From: Hominimerdicola alba 8
Lineage (GTDB): Bacteria > Bacillota > Clostridia > Oscillospirales > Ruminococcaceae
Direction: 5' to 3'
Length of the DNA stretch: 64,000 nucleotides
Assembly: GCF_000178155.2 (NCBI RefSeq)
Contig: NZ_ADKM02000085.1
Span: 1-64,000, forward strand
Both the position numbers and the translations under genes were made by a program. Below, one piece after another: positions 7,553-15,736 of this stretch. How positions within the stretch are numbered: position 1 is the first letter of the stretch; the number at the start of each line of letters is the position of its first letter. The notes under the pieces are model-generated. The model was not told where the DNA came from. It saw nothing but the letters and a program-made list of their open reading frames with translations, and made no database searches.

Positions 7553-8200
7553 ATGGATATTATAGATGTAAAAAACGTAAATCTTACACTCGGCAAAACG
7601 CAGATATTAAAGGATATAAACGTGAGTTTCGAGCAGGGCAGGATACACGGTCTTATCGGGCGTAATGGCTCTGGAAAGACCATGCTTATGAAGTGCATCT
7701 GCGGCTTTATCAAGCCTACCTCGGGTGAGATAACTGTCCTCGGCAAGCGTATCGGCAAGGACGTTGATTTCCCGAAGAACATTGGTATTATAATCGAAAC
7801 GCCTGGGTTTATCCCGTATTATTCGGGGTACAAAAATCTCAAGCTACTTGCAGGACTTAACAACAAGATCGGCAAAAATGAAATAATGCAGAGTATGGAG
7901 CAGGTCGGGCTTGACCCGAAGCTCAAACGCCATGTCCGCAAGTATTCTCTCGGAATGCGTCAACGGCTGGGACTGGCACAAGCGATAATGGAAAACCCCG
8001 ATTTGCTGATACTTGACGAGCCGTTCAACGGGCTTGACAAGGACGGAGTTAAGGATATGCGTGAGTATCTGCTGTCATACAAAGAGCAGGGGAAAACTAT
8101 CCTTATCTGCTCGCACTCAGCGGAGGATATCTCGGTGCTGTGTGAGACAGTGCATGAGATGGATAAGGGTGTTATTGAAAGAATTAAAGATGAGGGATAG
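7553..8200 (+). CDS. ABC transporter ATP-binding protein
   Basis: A 215-residue ATPase of the BcrA/LanF-like group. Walker A is GRNGSGKT (about residues 36-43), the signature is YSLGMRQRLGLA (about 129-140), Walker B is LLILDEPFNGLD with the catalytic Glu present, and the H-loop is ICSHSAED. It energises the two permeases encoded just upstream. GAGGTGAC lies 5 bases before the ATG. Length is usual for this class, which lacks a long C-terminal extension. The operon closes here; a broken small frame and a terminator-like hairpin follow. Confidence 0.9.
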   Translation: MDIIDVKNVNLTLGKTQILKDINVSFEQGRIHGLIGRNGSGKTMLMKCICGFIKPTSGEITVLGKRIGKDVDFPKNIGIIIETPGFIPYYSGYKNLKLLAGLNNKIGKNEIMQSMEQVGLDPKLKRHVRKYSLGMRQRLGLAQAIMENPDLLILDEPFNGLDKDGVKDMREYLLSYKEQGKTILICSHSAEDISVLCETVHEMDKGVIERIKDEG

Positions 8201-8202
8201 TG

Positions 8203-8310
8203 ATGAGATTATTAACAGAATTACTAAAGGAAATCCCTCTTGAATAGTTGAGATATGATGTAGGGAATAATACTACAAATATCGAAGAAACAATTATTGA
8301 TATAGAATAA
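8203..8310 (+). pseudogene. Short frame with an internal TAG, possibly a gene remnant
   Basis: ATG at 8203, two bases after the ATPase stop, opens MRLLTELLKEIPLE and stops at TAG (8245-8247). The same frame stays open for 20 more codons (LRYDVGNNTTNIEETIIDIE) to TAA at 8308-8310. This could be a truncated extra gene of the transporter operon or chance. Too short for a family call. Confidence 0.3.
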
Positions 8311-8558
8311 AAACATTGTTTCTGTAAGTTGAGATTTACAGAGACATTTGAATTATCAATATATTCCGCTGTCTTAGCCTATGTGTCTGTAACTTCTTGC
8401 CATAACAAAACCTCCTATGGTTTCTATTATACCATAGGAGGCTCTTTTTGTAATTGTACGTTTTTACTGGAGCGGTTCAAAAAAGCAATATGTTTTGAAA
8501 ATTTGAAAGAAAAAAATATAGGAGCAGTCTATTTTGACCACTCCCACTGTTAATAACA
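8311..8558. other. Intergenic stretch with a possible insertion-sequence remnant
   Basis: No full gene is seen. On the minus strand ATAGGAGGTTTTGTT precedes ATG at 8403 and opens MARSYRHIG before a stop. From memory, this resembles the first residues of IS3-family OrfA transposases (MARSYKHI...). If so, only the 5' tip survives. Confidence 0.3.
8411..8449 (+). terminator. Strong hairpin with T-run
   Basis: Perfect 11-bp arms CCTCCTATGGT / ACCATAGGAGG, 9-nt loop, then CTCTTTTT. It would end transcription from the ABC operon. The same stem would mask the minus-strand ribosome site noted in the surrounding stretch. Confidence 0.65.
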
Positions 8559-8622
8559 ATACCGAAATATAGCTGTTTTGCTATCACTAAATTTCCGTTC
8601 TTCCATTTTGGGCGGCGGCAGT
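8559..8622. repeat. 64-bp repeat, copy A
   Basis: Begins ATACCGAAATATAGCTGTTT and ends GGCGGCGGCAGT. It is about 80% or more identical by eye to 13,810-13,873. The two copies are in the same orientation and bracket the c-di-GMP gene block. Confidence 0.75.
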
Positions 8623-8702
8623 AATAATTAAGAAAACAGGATACATTCTCCATAATCGGAGCATGTATCCCTGCTCTATTTTGTATCGTTAGACTTGTAT
8701 GT

Positions 8703-8933
8703 TTACTCCATTACCTCACGCATCATCTCGGCACCGTCCTTAAAGCCGACCTTGTAGGCAGCTCTCATCTCAGCGGAGGCAGTCTCGCTCACGCAGTCCA
8801 GAATCTTGTGGAATATATCAATCTGCTCCTCGCTCAGCGAATCTTCAAACGGTATGCAGAGTTTGTTAAACTCCTCAGAGAACTCGGCGGAGTTGATTTC
8901 ACCCTGTCTGTAATTATACATCGCATCGATCAT
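8703..8933 (-). CDS. Small hypothetical ICE protein
   Basis: A 76-residue acidic, helical protein starting MIDAMYNYRQGEINSAEF and ending in a helix rich in Ala/Glu (SAEMRAAYKVGFKDGAEMM). The ATG at 8933 is preceded by GAAAGGACAG. A longer reading from 9089 lacks a ribosome site and looks unlike protein. Short proteins of this style are common in clostridial ICEs next to DNA-binding or conjugation genes, but I do not recognise the family. It follows the frameshifted GGDEF gene on the same strand. Function unknown. Confidence 0.5.
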   Translation of the reverse strand: MIDAMYNYRQGEINSAEFSEEFNKLCIPFEDSLSEEQIDIFHKILDCVSETASAEMRAAYKVGFKDGAEMMREVME

Positions 8934-9098
8934 TTGTATCTGTCCTTTCGGTTTTATTGCTGTAAAACCAACCGTCCAAACATAACCCAAATAATCGTTG
9001 TTAAGGTGTTGCCTACGGCACAGCAAGCTAAATAACTTCCGAAATGGTGTTCGACAGTTATGTATATCGTTGCTTTTGATCCCATGCATTTTATCTTT

Positions 9099-11713
9099 TT
9101 AACTGTTTTTAAGACGATTTTTATCTTCGTACATTTCTTTATCTGCTCTTTTGAATACATCGAGCAGGCAGTTGTCTTCATTAGGCAGATAATCTGCACT
9201 GCCGACAGCAATAACTACACAGCCGTGCTGCTTATTGTATTCAATTTGCTCTCTTATTTGTTTTTTGAGCTGTACTCTGTTTTCGTAGTCGCTGTCTTTC
9301 AGAATGCAGGCAAATTCATCTCCGCCTATCCTGAAAACGGGTGAATGTTTGAATGTTTTGCATATCAGCGATGAGCCTGAGCGTATATATTTATCACCTT
9401 CGTCATGCCCGAAATTGTCGTTTATCTTTTTCAGATCATTTAGGTCAAAAACGAATACAGAAAAATCCTCACATATTTTTTCTTTAATAAGAGCATTCAT
9501 TTTCTTTTCTGTATTACTATATGCAGATTTGTTCTTTACACCTGTAAGCGAGTCTTTGAATAGTGCTTCTTTCATTTCGATCTCTCGGCGCTTTTGAGTA
9601 TCTATATCCTTAACACCTATAAACACAGTTCCTTCATTTTCATCTGTGCCAATTATTGTTTTAAGACGGTAAAATCTTAGCACATCTCCCTTTTCGTATC
9701 TGTAATCAAAGCCGAAAAGTTCGCCCTCATCAAGCTTTTTCATGAATGACTCTTTACTGAACATATCACGAAAAAGCACACGGTCTTCTTCGTATATTAT
9801 TCTGCTGCAGGCTTTTTGGCAGTCATTGAAAAAGTTTGTGCCCTTGTTCTTTATCGAAAAATCCTTGTATGCACTTTCACGCTGATATTCTATATAACTT
9901 GCCGTTGTTTGTATCAATGCAGTATATATACTGATAATCATTAGCCATAGCAAGGGCAAGCCTTGTATCGGTAAGGATAACATTCAGGTTTTTAAGTATA
10001 TCAAGCGTTCTGACGGCTGAGCTGAGCTGATAAGTCACAAGCTCAAGCTCATCTATAAATTCAGAGTTTTCCGGTTCAAGAAGTGCCAATCCGTACTGTG
10101 TCTGCGCAGAGAATAGGTCTGCTGCTATCAGTATCCTTGTACGGTCTGATACGAGCCTGGGATTGTTAAATACCTCATAGGTGCTTATTGACTGTTCTTT
10201 CTCGGGGATATTAATACACTCAGCTCCATAGCTGAATGATTTAAAAAGCCATTTTACTTCATCCGGGTATTCTGAATCATTATGGTGTTCGACAGGCTTT
10301 TCAAGAATATAAAGATAGCTTGTCAAAGAGCCAACGTTACACAGCCTTTTTAGGATATCCGCATAGCTATCCTTAAGATTGCCGCCGAACATCAGCGAAT
10401 CACGGATAAACAGGTTTTCAAGATGCGTGCGTTCGATATATCTCGTCGGCATTGATTTAGACGATTGGTTAAAGGTATTTTCAATGGCGCTCAACAGCTT
10501 TTGTATATACGGCAGGTTTTCCTCCATACAATTTCTCAGAAGCCAGGTATACAGGCTTTCCTTAATTGTATAAAGCTTTATCGTTTCACCACCGAAAGAA
10601 TTATCTTTTGGGAAGATGTTTATTATCTTTTCGTAAGCGATGTTAACAGAATCATCAGATGCCGTGCTATCAAAAAACTCCTTTTCAAGAAAATCTATCA
10701 GCTCAGCCAGCGGCTCGTATATGGTCATTGTTTCTTCATAAGAGCCTGTTCTGTCCGATATGTATTCCTTCAGATTATTCTTTATTGAGTCAGTATCACC
10801 CATAAAGAGTGTTTTCGGTGTCTTGATAAAGCGTTTATCCGCAAAGCAGGATTCTCTTGGTATAAATCTTGTTTCGACAAGGTGACGCTTGTCTTCTATT
10901 CCGTTAAGATAATTATATGCCTTTTCAACAGCCACGCTGCCAAGCAAAAAAGCATCAGCCCTTACTGTTGCAAGCGGAGGATTCAGGTCTTTGGCAAACG
11001 GAAGGTCGTCAAATCCTATTACGGCAATATCTCTTCCGACAGTTTTGCTGCACTCTTTGACAGCATTATACACAACAGAAGCGATTATGTCATTTATACA
11101 TATCACCGCATCTATCTCGGGATTGTCCTCAAGCAGTTTTTTGGCTTCATTTATACAATCGTATGACATATCGCAATACATAAGATAGCTTTCCTTGAAA
11201 ACAAGACCGTTCTTTTCAAGTCCTTTTCTGTAAGCGATGTACCTTTCAGTGCATTCGCTGTTTTCAGACCTGCCTGCCATTATGCCGATATGCTTTCGGT
11301 TATGCTGCGCAAGATAGTCTACCGCAGAAATAATACCTGAGCCATTGTCGAATTCAAGACATTCATATCCCTCGACATCAGATGCAACGCATAAAACCGG
11401 TGTATCGGAAAAGCTGTCGAGAAATCTCTTTTTTTGCTCATTGTCATACGCATATGCAATAGTACCGACGGGCGCTATGATATAATCAAAACGGGCTTTG
11501 GCGGCGTATTTAAAAAGAACATTGTACTGGTATTCGTAATATGCTTCAAAACCGTCATTGATATGCTGTATGCCGAGATATTTTCCGGGTATAACGGTCA
11601 GGTCTGTTTCAAGACGCTTTGCCGCAGATACAGCTCCCTTTACGAACTCGTTTGAGAACGCATCTGTAAGTGTAGCTGCAAGCAGCCCGATATGAGGTCT
11701 TATTCTATTCATG
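9099..11713 (-). pseudogene. LacI-type sensor domain-GGDEF protein split by a frameshift
   Basis: One gene in two frames. The first part (from ATG 11713, GGAG upstream, to TGA at 9877) is a LacI-like periplasmic-binding fold without a helix-turn-helix (about residues 1-290: HIGLLAATLTDAF, AVICINDIIASVVYNAV, DIAVIGFDDLPFA). A helical linker and a PAS-like start follow (NDYQYIYCIDTNNG). The second part, in another frame to 9099, carries on with SYIEYQRESAYKDF, then a GGDEF domain (DSLTGVKNKSAY, FDLNDLKKIND, FRIGGDEFACIL). The protein match switches frame at about 9,895-9,910, beside AACAACGGCAAG, so one base is lost or gained. The intact form would be a roughly 870-residue cytoplasmic diguanylate cyclase sensing a small ligand. 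Both catalytic blocks look intact. ATG overlaps the EAL gene end by 9 bp, so they form an operon. Confidence 0.72.
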
Positions 11714-13384
11714 ATAGTTCTCCGTTTTGTTGCTATGATCATAAAAGCAGTTTATCATTGGAAGGTCGGTGTCTGCAAATTTCTGTAAGCTGAACATATA
11801 CTCATAGCCTTCAGCCTTTGGTATACGAAGTATCCTTGCACATCGCCACTCGTATCTGTCGCTTGTGATCCTGAACCGGAACGGCTGTTGGATAAACGGT
11901 CCGTCAGCCTTGTCTATGCGCTTATCAAGGTCATCAAGTGACATAAAGTCAAGATAGCGCTGCTTGTCAGCAGTATACAGCTCATTCTCTGCGAAAAGTC
12001 TGACACCCTCATCAAGCTTATAAAAGCCGTAATCAGGATCAAAATCAAGATTTGAGTATATCTGCTTGGTGGTCTTTTTATGTGGATCTATGATATTTAC
12101 CAGTTCAAAATTATACAGAAGCGATCGGCTGTATTTATCAATTTCCTCGTGCCTGTCCTCTATTCCGTCATATAAGAATACATGAAGGCTCAAGGCTATC
12201 ATGGTTCTGGTTCCGGTCGTGGCAAGATACCTTATTGTCAGCGAATAGTATTTATCACCGATTATGTAGTTTCTTCTTATTGGAGCGTCAGCTTCTTCGC
12301 TGTTTTTCATCTGAGACAGAGTACCCGAGTAAAAGGGCTTGGAAGTATCATTTATCTGTGCTTCTGTGTCTTCGAGGTCTTTAAATCCGAGAAGTGACAG
12401 CTTGGCTCTATACGCTTCATTAGTGTATACAAAGCTGAATTTCCCTTCATTTAATTCCATTATGGCAAGAGGATATTTGTTTGCAATATAGTCGGTATCC
12501 TTCGCACATGATCCGTTTGAGGAATAGTCAACAATGGGATCGGCACTAAGATAATTCAGCGTTCCTATCATATCCATATAAACGCTGTCTTCTCTGCTTT
12601 CGGCTGCAAGTGTATTATTCTCACAACAAACTGAAAACTGCTTTATGTCCATAGGTCTGAAATAATAGTAACCTTGTATCATCTCGCAGCCTATCTCTTT
12701 CAGATAGTCAATATGCTCCTGCGTTTCAGCCCCTTCTGCCAACGTATGTATCCCGAGAGATTTAGCTGTATTTATTACACCGGCGATCAGCTTTTTTGAA
12801 CGTATGCTCATACTGCTCAGAAAACGCATATCTATTTTTATAAGGTCAAAATCATACTCTTTTATAACGCTTAGGGAAGAATAGCCGCTCCCGAAATCAT
12901 CAAGCCATATCTTAAAGCCTTCCTCGTGAAGCCTGTCAAATATTTTCCTGAAAAGGTATGTGTTATCAAGCATAACGCTTTCTGTAATTTCAAGGCATAA
13001 AACACTCGGTGGGATGTTGTATTTATTTGCGGTGGAGATAATCTTATCAACAAAGCATTTATGTGTAAAGTCGATCCTTGAAAAATTCACTGAAACAGAT
13101 ACAGGAGCTTTACCGTCTGAAAGCTGTTCACTGTATATTCTGCAAGCCTCCTCAAACATAAACAAATCGAGCTTGTGTATCAGATCATGCTTTTCGAGTA
13201 TGTCAATAAATACATTCGGCGTGATAAGCCCTCTGATAGGATCTTCCCACCTGGCAAGTGTTTCGACTGCACACACCTCTCCGGTAATAGTCCGAACTAT
13301 AGGCTGAAAGAACGGTTTTATGTTTTTACTTTCGAGTGCATATTCAAAGTTGGTCAGTATATAGCTTTCATCGTTGATCTTCAT
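11705..13384 (-). CDS. EAL-domain cyclic-di-GMP phosphodiesterase
   Basis: A 559-residue protein. The EAL domain fills residues 15-255: the signature is ETLARW in place of EALxRW, with NFSRIDF, LEITES, DDFGSGYSSL, KIDMRFL, AEGAETQEH and QGYYY. The main metal and catalytic residues are present, so it is probably active despite ETL. The rest (about 300-550) looks like two PAS-like sensor parts with no close name. No membrane segment is seen. The start has AAAAAAGGAG upstream and a consensus promoter at 13,442-13,470. It heads a two-gene operon with the GGDEF gene, so one transcript carried both breakdown and synthesis of c-di-GMP. Domain call sure; substrate range inferred. Confidence 0.88.
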   Translation of the reverse strand: MKINDESYILTNFEYALESKNIKPFFQPIVRTITGEVCAVETLARWEDPIRGLITPNVFIDILEKHDLIHKLDLFMFEEACRIYSEQLSDGKAPVSVSVNFSRIDFTHKCFVDKIISTANKYNIPPSVLCLEITESVMLDNTYLFRKIFDRLHEEGFKIWLDDFGSGYSSLSVIKEYDFDLIKIDMRFLSSMSIRSKKLIAGVINTAKSLGIHTLAEGAETQEHIDYLKEIGCEMIQGYYYFRPMDIKQFSVCCENNTLAAESREDSVYMDMIGTLNYLSADPIVDYSSNGSCAKDTDYIANKYPLAIMELNEGKFSFVYTNEAYRAKLSLLGFKDLEDTEAQINDTSKPFYSGTLSQMKNSEEADAPIRRNYIIGDKYYSLTIRYLATTGTRTMIALSLHVFLYDGIEDRHEEIDKYSRSLLYNFELVNIIDPHKKTTKQIYSNLDFDPDYGFYKLDEGVRLFAENELYTADKQRYLDFMSLDDLDKRIDKADGPFIQQPFRFRITSDRYEWRCARILRIPKAEGYEYMFSLQKFADTDLPMINCFYDHSNKTENYHE

Positions 13385-13441
13385 AACACAAAACTCCTTT
13401 TTTCAGTTTTTAGTTTGTTTTGCTTATATTATTTAGTTAAC

Positions 13442-13470
13442 ATTATACCACGTTTTTTACGAATAGTCAA
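13442..13470 (-). promoter_or_regulatory. Promoter of the EAL-GGDEF operon
   Basis: On the minus strand TTGACT (13470-13465), 17-bp spacer, TATAAT (13447-13442), about 60 bp before the EAL start. Confidence 0.72.
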
Positions 13471-13522
13471 TAAATCGACAACAAAATCTTTTCCGGAATC
13501 TTACGGACAAAGCTAAAAGTAG

Positions 13523-13735
13523 AACCTTGACTATTACGATGAAGTCGAAGTGTGCGCTGAATCGTCCGAATCTTGCCACAAGTCTGCCATCCAAGTCCGC
13601 AATCGGAGCATGATAGACCGATCAGACCTTGTGATATGCTGTATTCAGCACAAAAGCGGAGGAGCATACCGCACGATACAATATGCTGAGAAACAGTGCA
13701 AGAAGATAGTAAACTTTACAGACGAAACTGAATAA
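13523..13735 (+). pseudogene. 3' fragment of a SLOG (YoqJ/DUF1273-like) gene, copy 1
   Basis: A 71-codon open frame directly after a TAG. It reads NLDYYDEVEVCAESS and then AIQVRNRSMIDRSDLVICC and SGGAYRTIQYAEKQCKKIVN. This is the C-terminal part of SLOG-fold proteins of the YoqJ/DUF1273 kind (conserved KSAIQ.RNR.M.D.SD and SGGAY). The N-terminal half, with the nucleotide-binding glycine loop, is missing and there is no ribosome site. A diverged second copy lies at 14,036-14,260, broken at the same codon. Confidence 0.65.
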
Positions 13736-13756
13736 GCATCTGAAAAGAAAAATCAA

Positions 13757-13796
13757 GGCTATGCCTTCCGTACACGGTCACGGAGGACATAGCCCT
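13757..13796 (+). terminator. Terminator-like hairpin after SLOG fragment 1
   Basis: GGCTATGCCTTCCGT pairs with ACGGAGGACATAGCC around an 8-nt loop. The T-run is weak (CCTTATC). Confidence 0.5.
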
Positions 13797-13809
13797 TATC
13801 ATTTATATT

Positions 13810-13873
13810 ATACCGAAATATAGCTGTTTTGCTATCATATAAAATCCGTTCTGCAATTTTGAGCGGAGGCAGT
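13810..13873. repeat. 64-bp repeat, copy B
   Basis: Begins ATACCGAAATATAGCTGTTT and ends GAGCGGAGGCAGT, matching 8,559-8,622 in the same orientation. It lies between the two SLOG gene fragments. Confidence 0.75.
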
Positions 13874-14035
13874 TTATAATCTATGATCCTACAAAGCAAT
13901 AAGCTACATAATAAACGTTTTTATCATTCACAGTTTACCAATATTATCCTCAATACCGCAATATCGACTATACAAACCGCAACTTTTCGTTTAGTGGGAG
14001 TGCCGCAATAGGCACGCTTGTGGCAATACCCATAG

Positions 14036-14260
14036 GAGTACATTGACTATTATGATGAAGTCGAGGTGTGTGCAGAATCGTCCGAAGCACACCCAAAGTC
14101 CGCTATCCAAGTCCGCAATCGTAGCATGATCGACCGAGCAGATCTTGTGGTATGTTGTATACAGCATAAAAGCGGAGGAGCTTATGCCACGATACGATAT
14201 GCGGCGAAACAAAGAAAGAAGATAGTGAACCTCGCAGACGAAAAGGGAATAGGCTTCTGA
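14036..14260 (+). pseudogene. 3' fragment of a SLOG (YoqJ/DUF1273-like) gene, copy 2
   Basis: A 75-codon frame after a TAG: EYIDYYDEVEVCAESSEAHP, then AIQVRNRSMIDRADLVVCC and SGGAYATIRYAAKQRKKIVN. It matches fragment 1 over nearly its whole length with scattered changes, so the copies are old paralogues and not a recent duplication. Homology continues past the stop (CTGAAAAGAAAAAT) into different terminators. Both are headless. Confidence 0.65.
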
Positions 14261-14272
14261 AAAGAAAAATAG

Positions 14273-14307
14273 GACGATACCTTTGAGCTATTAGGTATCG
14301 CCCTTAT
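14273..14307 (+). terminator. Terminator-like hairpin after SLOG fragment 2
   Basis: CGATACCT / AGGTATCG stem with a 10-nt loop, then CCCTTATTCG. It ends against the integrase gene coming from the other strand. Confidence 0.5.
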
Positions 14308-15392
14308 TCGTTATTATAATGATTGTTCTTGTCGGTAGGTACTGCTACTGGTATAGTGTTACTATTTGGAACGGGGATAGTGACCTCTACGGAAGAATGC
14401 CCCAAAATTTCAGACAGCGTTTTTACATCAAAGCCCAGCTCGACACAGCGAGTTGCAAAAAGATGGCGGGTGCTGTGGTAGTGAAATGACGGCAAATTTG
14501 CGTTATGCAGTATCTTGGCAAAGCGGTACTGCATAGTCCTCGGTTCAACAGGCTTCTTCCTGCCCGATACCACATACACCTCGCCGTTATCCTTAAACTG
14601 CCTGAGCATAGGGAGCAGACAATCGGGAATGGGAATCGTCCTCTTGGAACTTTCGCTTTTCGGCTCGGTGATGATGAGCTTGGTGTGCCTTGCACCCGTT
14701 CTGCACTGTACCCGCTGAATTGTCTTGCTGACGGTCAAAGTCCGTTTTTCAAGGTCTATGTCCTTCCATTGAAGGGCGCAGACCTCTCCTATTCGCAAGC
14801 CCATATACATGGAAATGGATATACCCATGCTTGTAACAGACGGGCGCTTGTCCAGATATTTTTCAAGCCTGAGCTGCTGTTCCTTGTTCATGACAGCAAT
14901 TTCAGGCTTATTCTTTTTCGGGAGAACGATACCGTCAAGTACGTTACGGATACGATACTCACGGCTTGCATAGCGGAACACGGACTTGAACAGCACCATA
15001 ATATCCGACAGATACCGCACCGACAATCCCTCTTTCAGTTTTCTTTCGATAAATGCGTATATATCTTTGGCTTTCAGCAGACAGCACTTTATCTCTCCAA
15101 ATGCAGGGATAAGGTGCTTTTCGGCTTTCATGGCATAGTTGGCGGCGGTAGATTCCTTGATTCGTGATGCTGTCACATGAAGCCACTCGGTCACAAGCTC
15201 TCTGAACGTCATTTCCGTTACAGCAAATTCTTCATCTGCCTGACCCTGTGCAATCATAGCCTTGTATTCAGCTTCTTCACGGCTCTTGCCGTAGAATGAA
15301 CGGAAAATACGCCTGCCGCTCTCATCTTTGCCCATAGATATACGGCACTCCCAGCGTCCGTCCTTGCGTTTATATACTGTTCCTTTGCTCAT
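14304..15392 (-). pseudogene. Tyrosine recombinase (ICE integrase) with a replaced C-terminus
   Basis: A 362-residue phage/Tn916-type integrase. The N-terminal AP2-like arm-binding part is MSKGTVYKRKDGRWECRI. The core-binding SAM-like domain spans about 60-160. The catalytic domain carries the first Arg in LRIGEVCALQW, a Lys in the beta-hairpin and HYHSTRHLFATR (His-x-x-Arg). After LGHSSVEVT, where the family normally continues with about 20 residues including the nucleophilic tyrosine (LxxYxH), this protein switches to TIPVPNSNTIPVAVPTDK and stops. The only late Tyr (YNNE) is in unrelated sequence. It should therefore be unable to form the covalent DNA link. CGGAGGTATTATT precedes the ATG. 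Confidence 0.75.
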
Positions 15393-15458
15393 AATAATAC
15401 CTCCGATATAGTCTTTATGATTATTCTACCAAACTGACAAAATCGCTTGATCTTTCCT

Positions 15459-15487
15459 TGACATACGGAGGGATTTTTGGTATAATT
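15459..15487 (+). promoter_or_regulatory. Perfect consensus promoter
   Basis: TTGACA at 15459-15464, a 17-bp spacer and TATAAT at 15482-15487. No gene with a ribosome site follows before the terminator at 15,661. It points away from the integrase start. Confidence 0.7.
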
Positions 15488-15493
15488 TATAGT

Positions 15494-15702
15494 ATATAGT
15501 TATATCCGGTTACGACATTTTTGCCCGTATCGTCAAATCAATAATTTTGCGAAAAGATAAGCTCAGTTTTGGCTTGATTTCTGCTTTCTTGTTTTTTCAA
15601 AAGCTATCTTGTTTCTTTTATCGAAGATATTGAAACTTACTATTGCATACAAAAAGAAAAGAGTATCAGTCTCCCGTATTATAGGAGATTGATACTCTTT
15701 TT
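15494..15702 (+). ncRNA. Possible small RNA of about 210 nt
   Basis: The stretch between the consensus promoter and a strong terminator has no convincing coding frame. It may be a small RNA (for example a copy-number or excision regulator of the element) or the leader of a gene since deleted. Inferred only from the flanking signals. Confidence 0.3.
15661..15702 (+). terminator. Intrinsic terminator
   Basis: GAGTATCAGTCTCC pairs with GGAGATTGATACTC (one mismatch), then TTTTTAG. Confidence 0.75.
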
Positions 15703-15736
15703 AGTTGTTATTTTGTTTTGGCGGTAAAGGTCACTT

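Noticed and set aside
8559-13873. Insertion-sequence transposon bounded by the 64-bp repeats
   Set aside because: No transposase gene lies between them, the repeats are direct, and no inverted ends are seen. They are kept as a repeat pair only.
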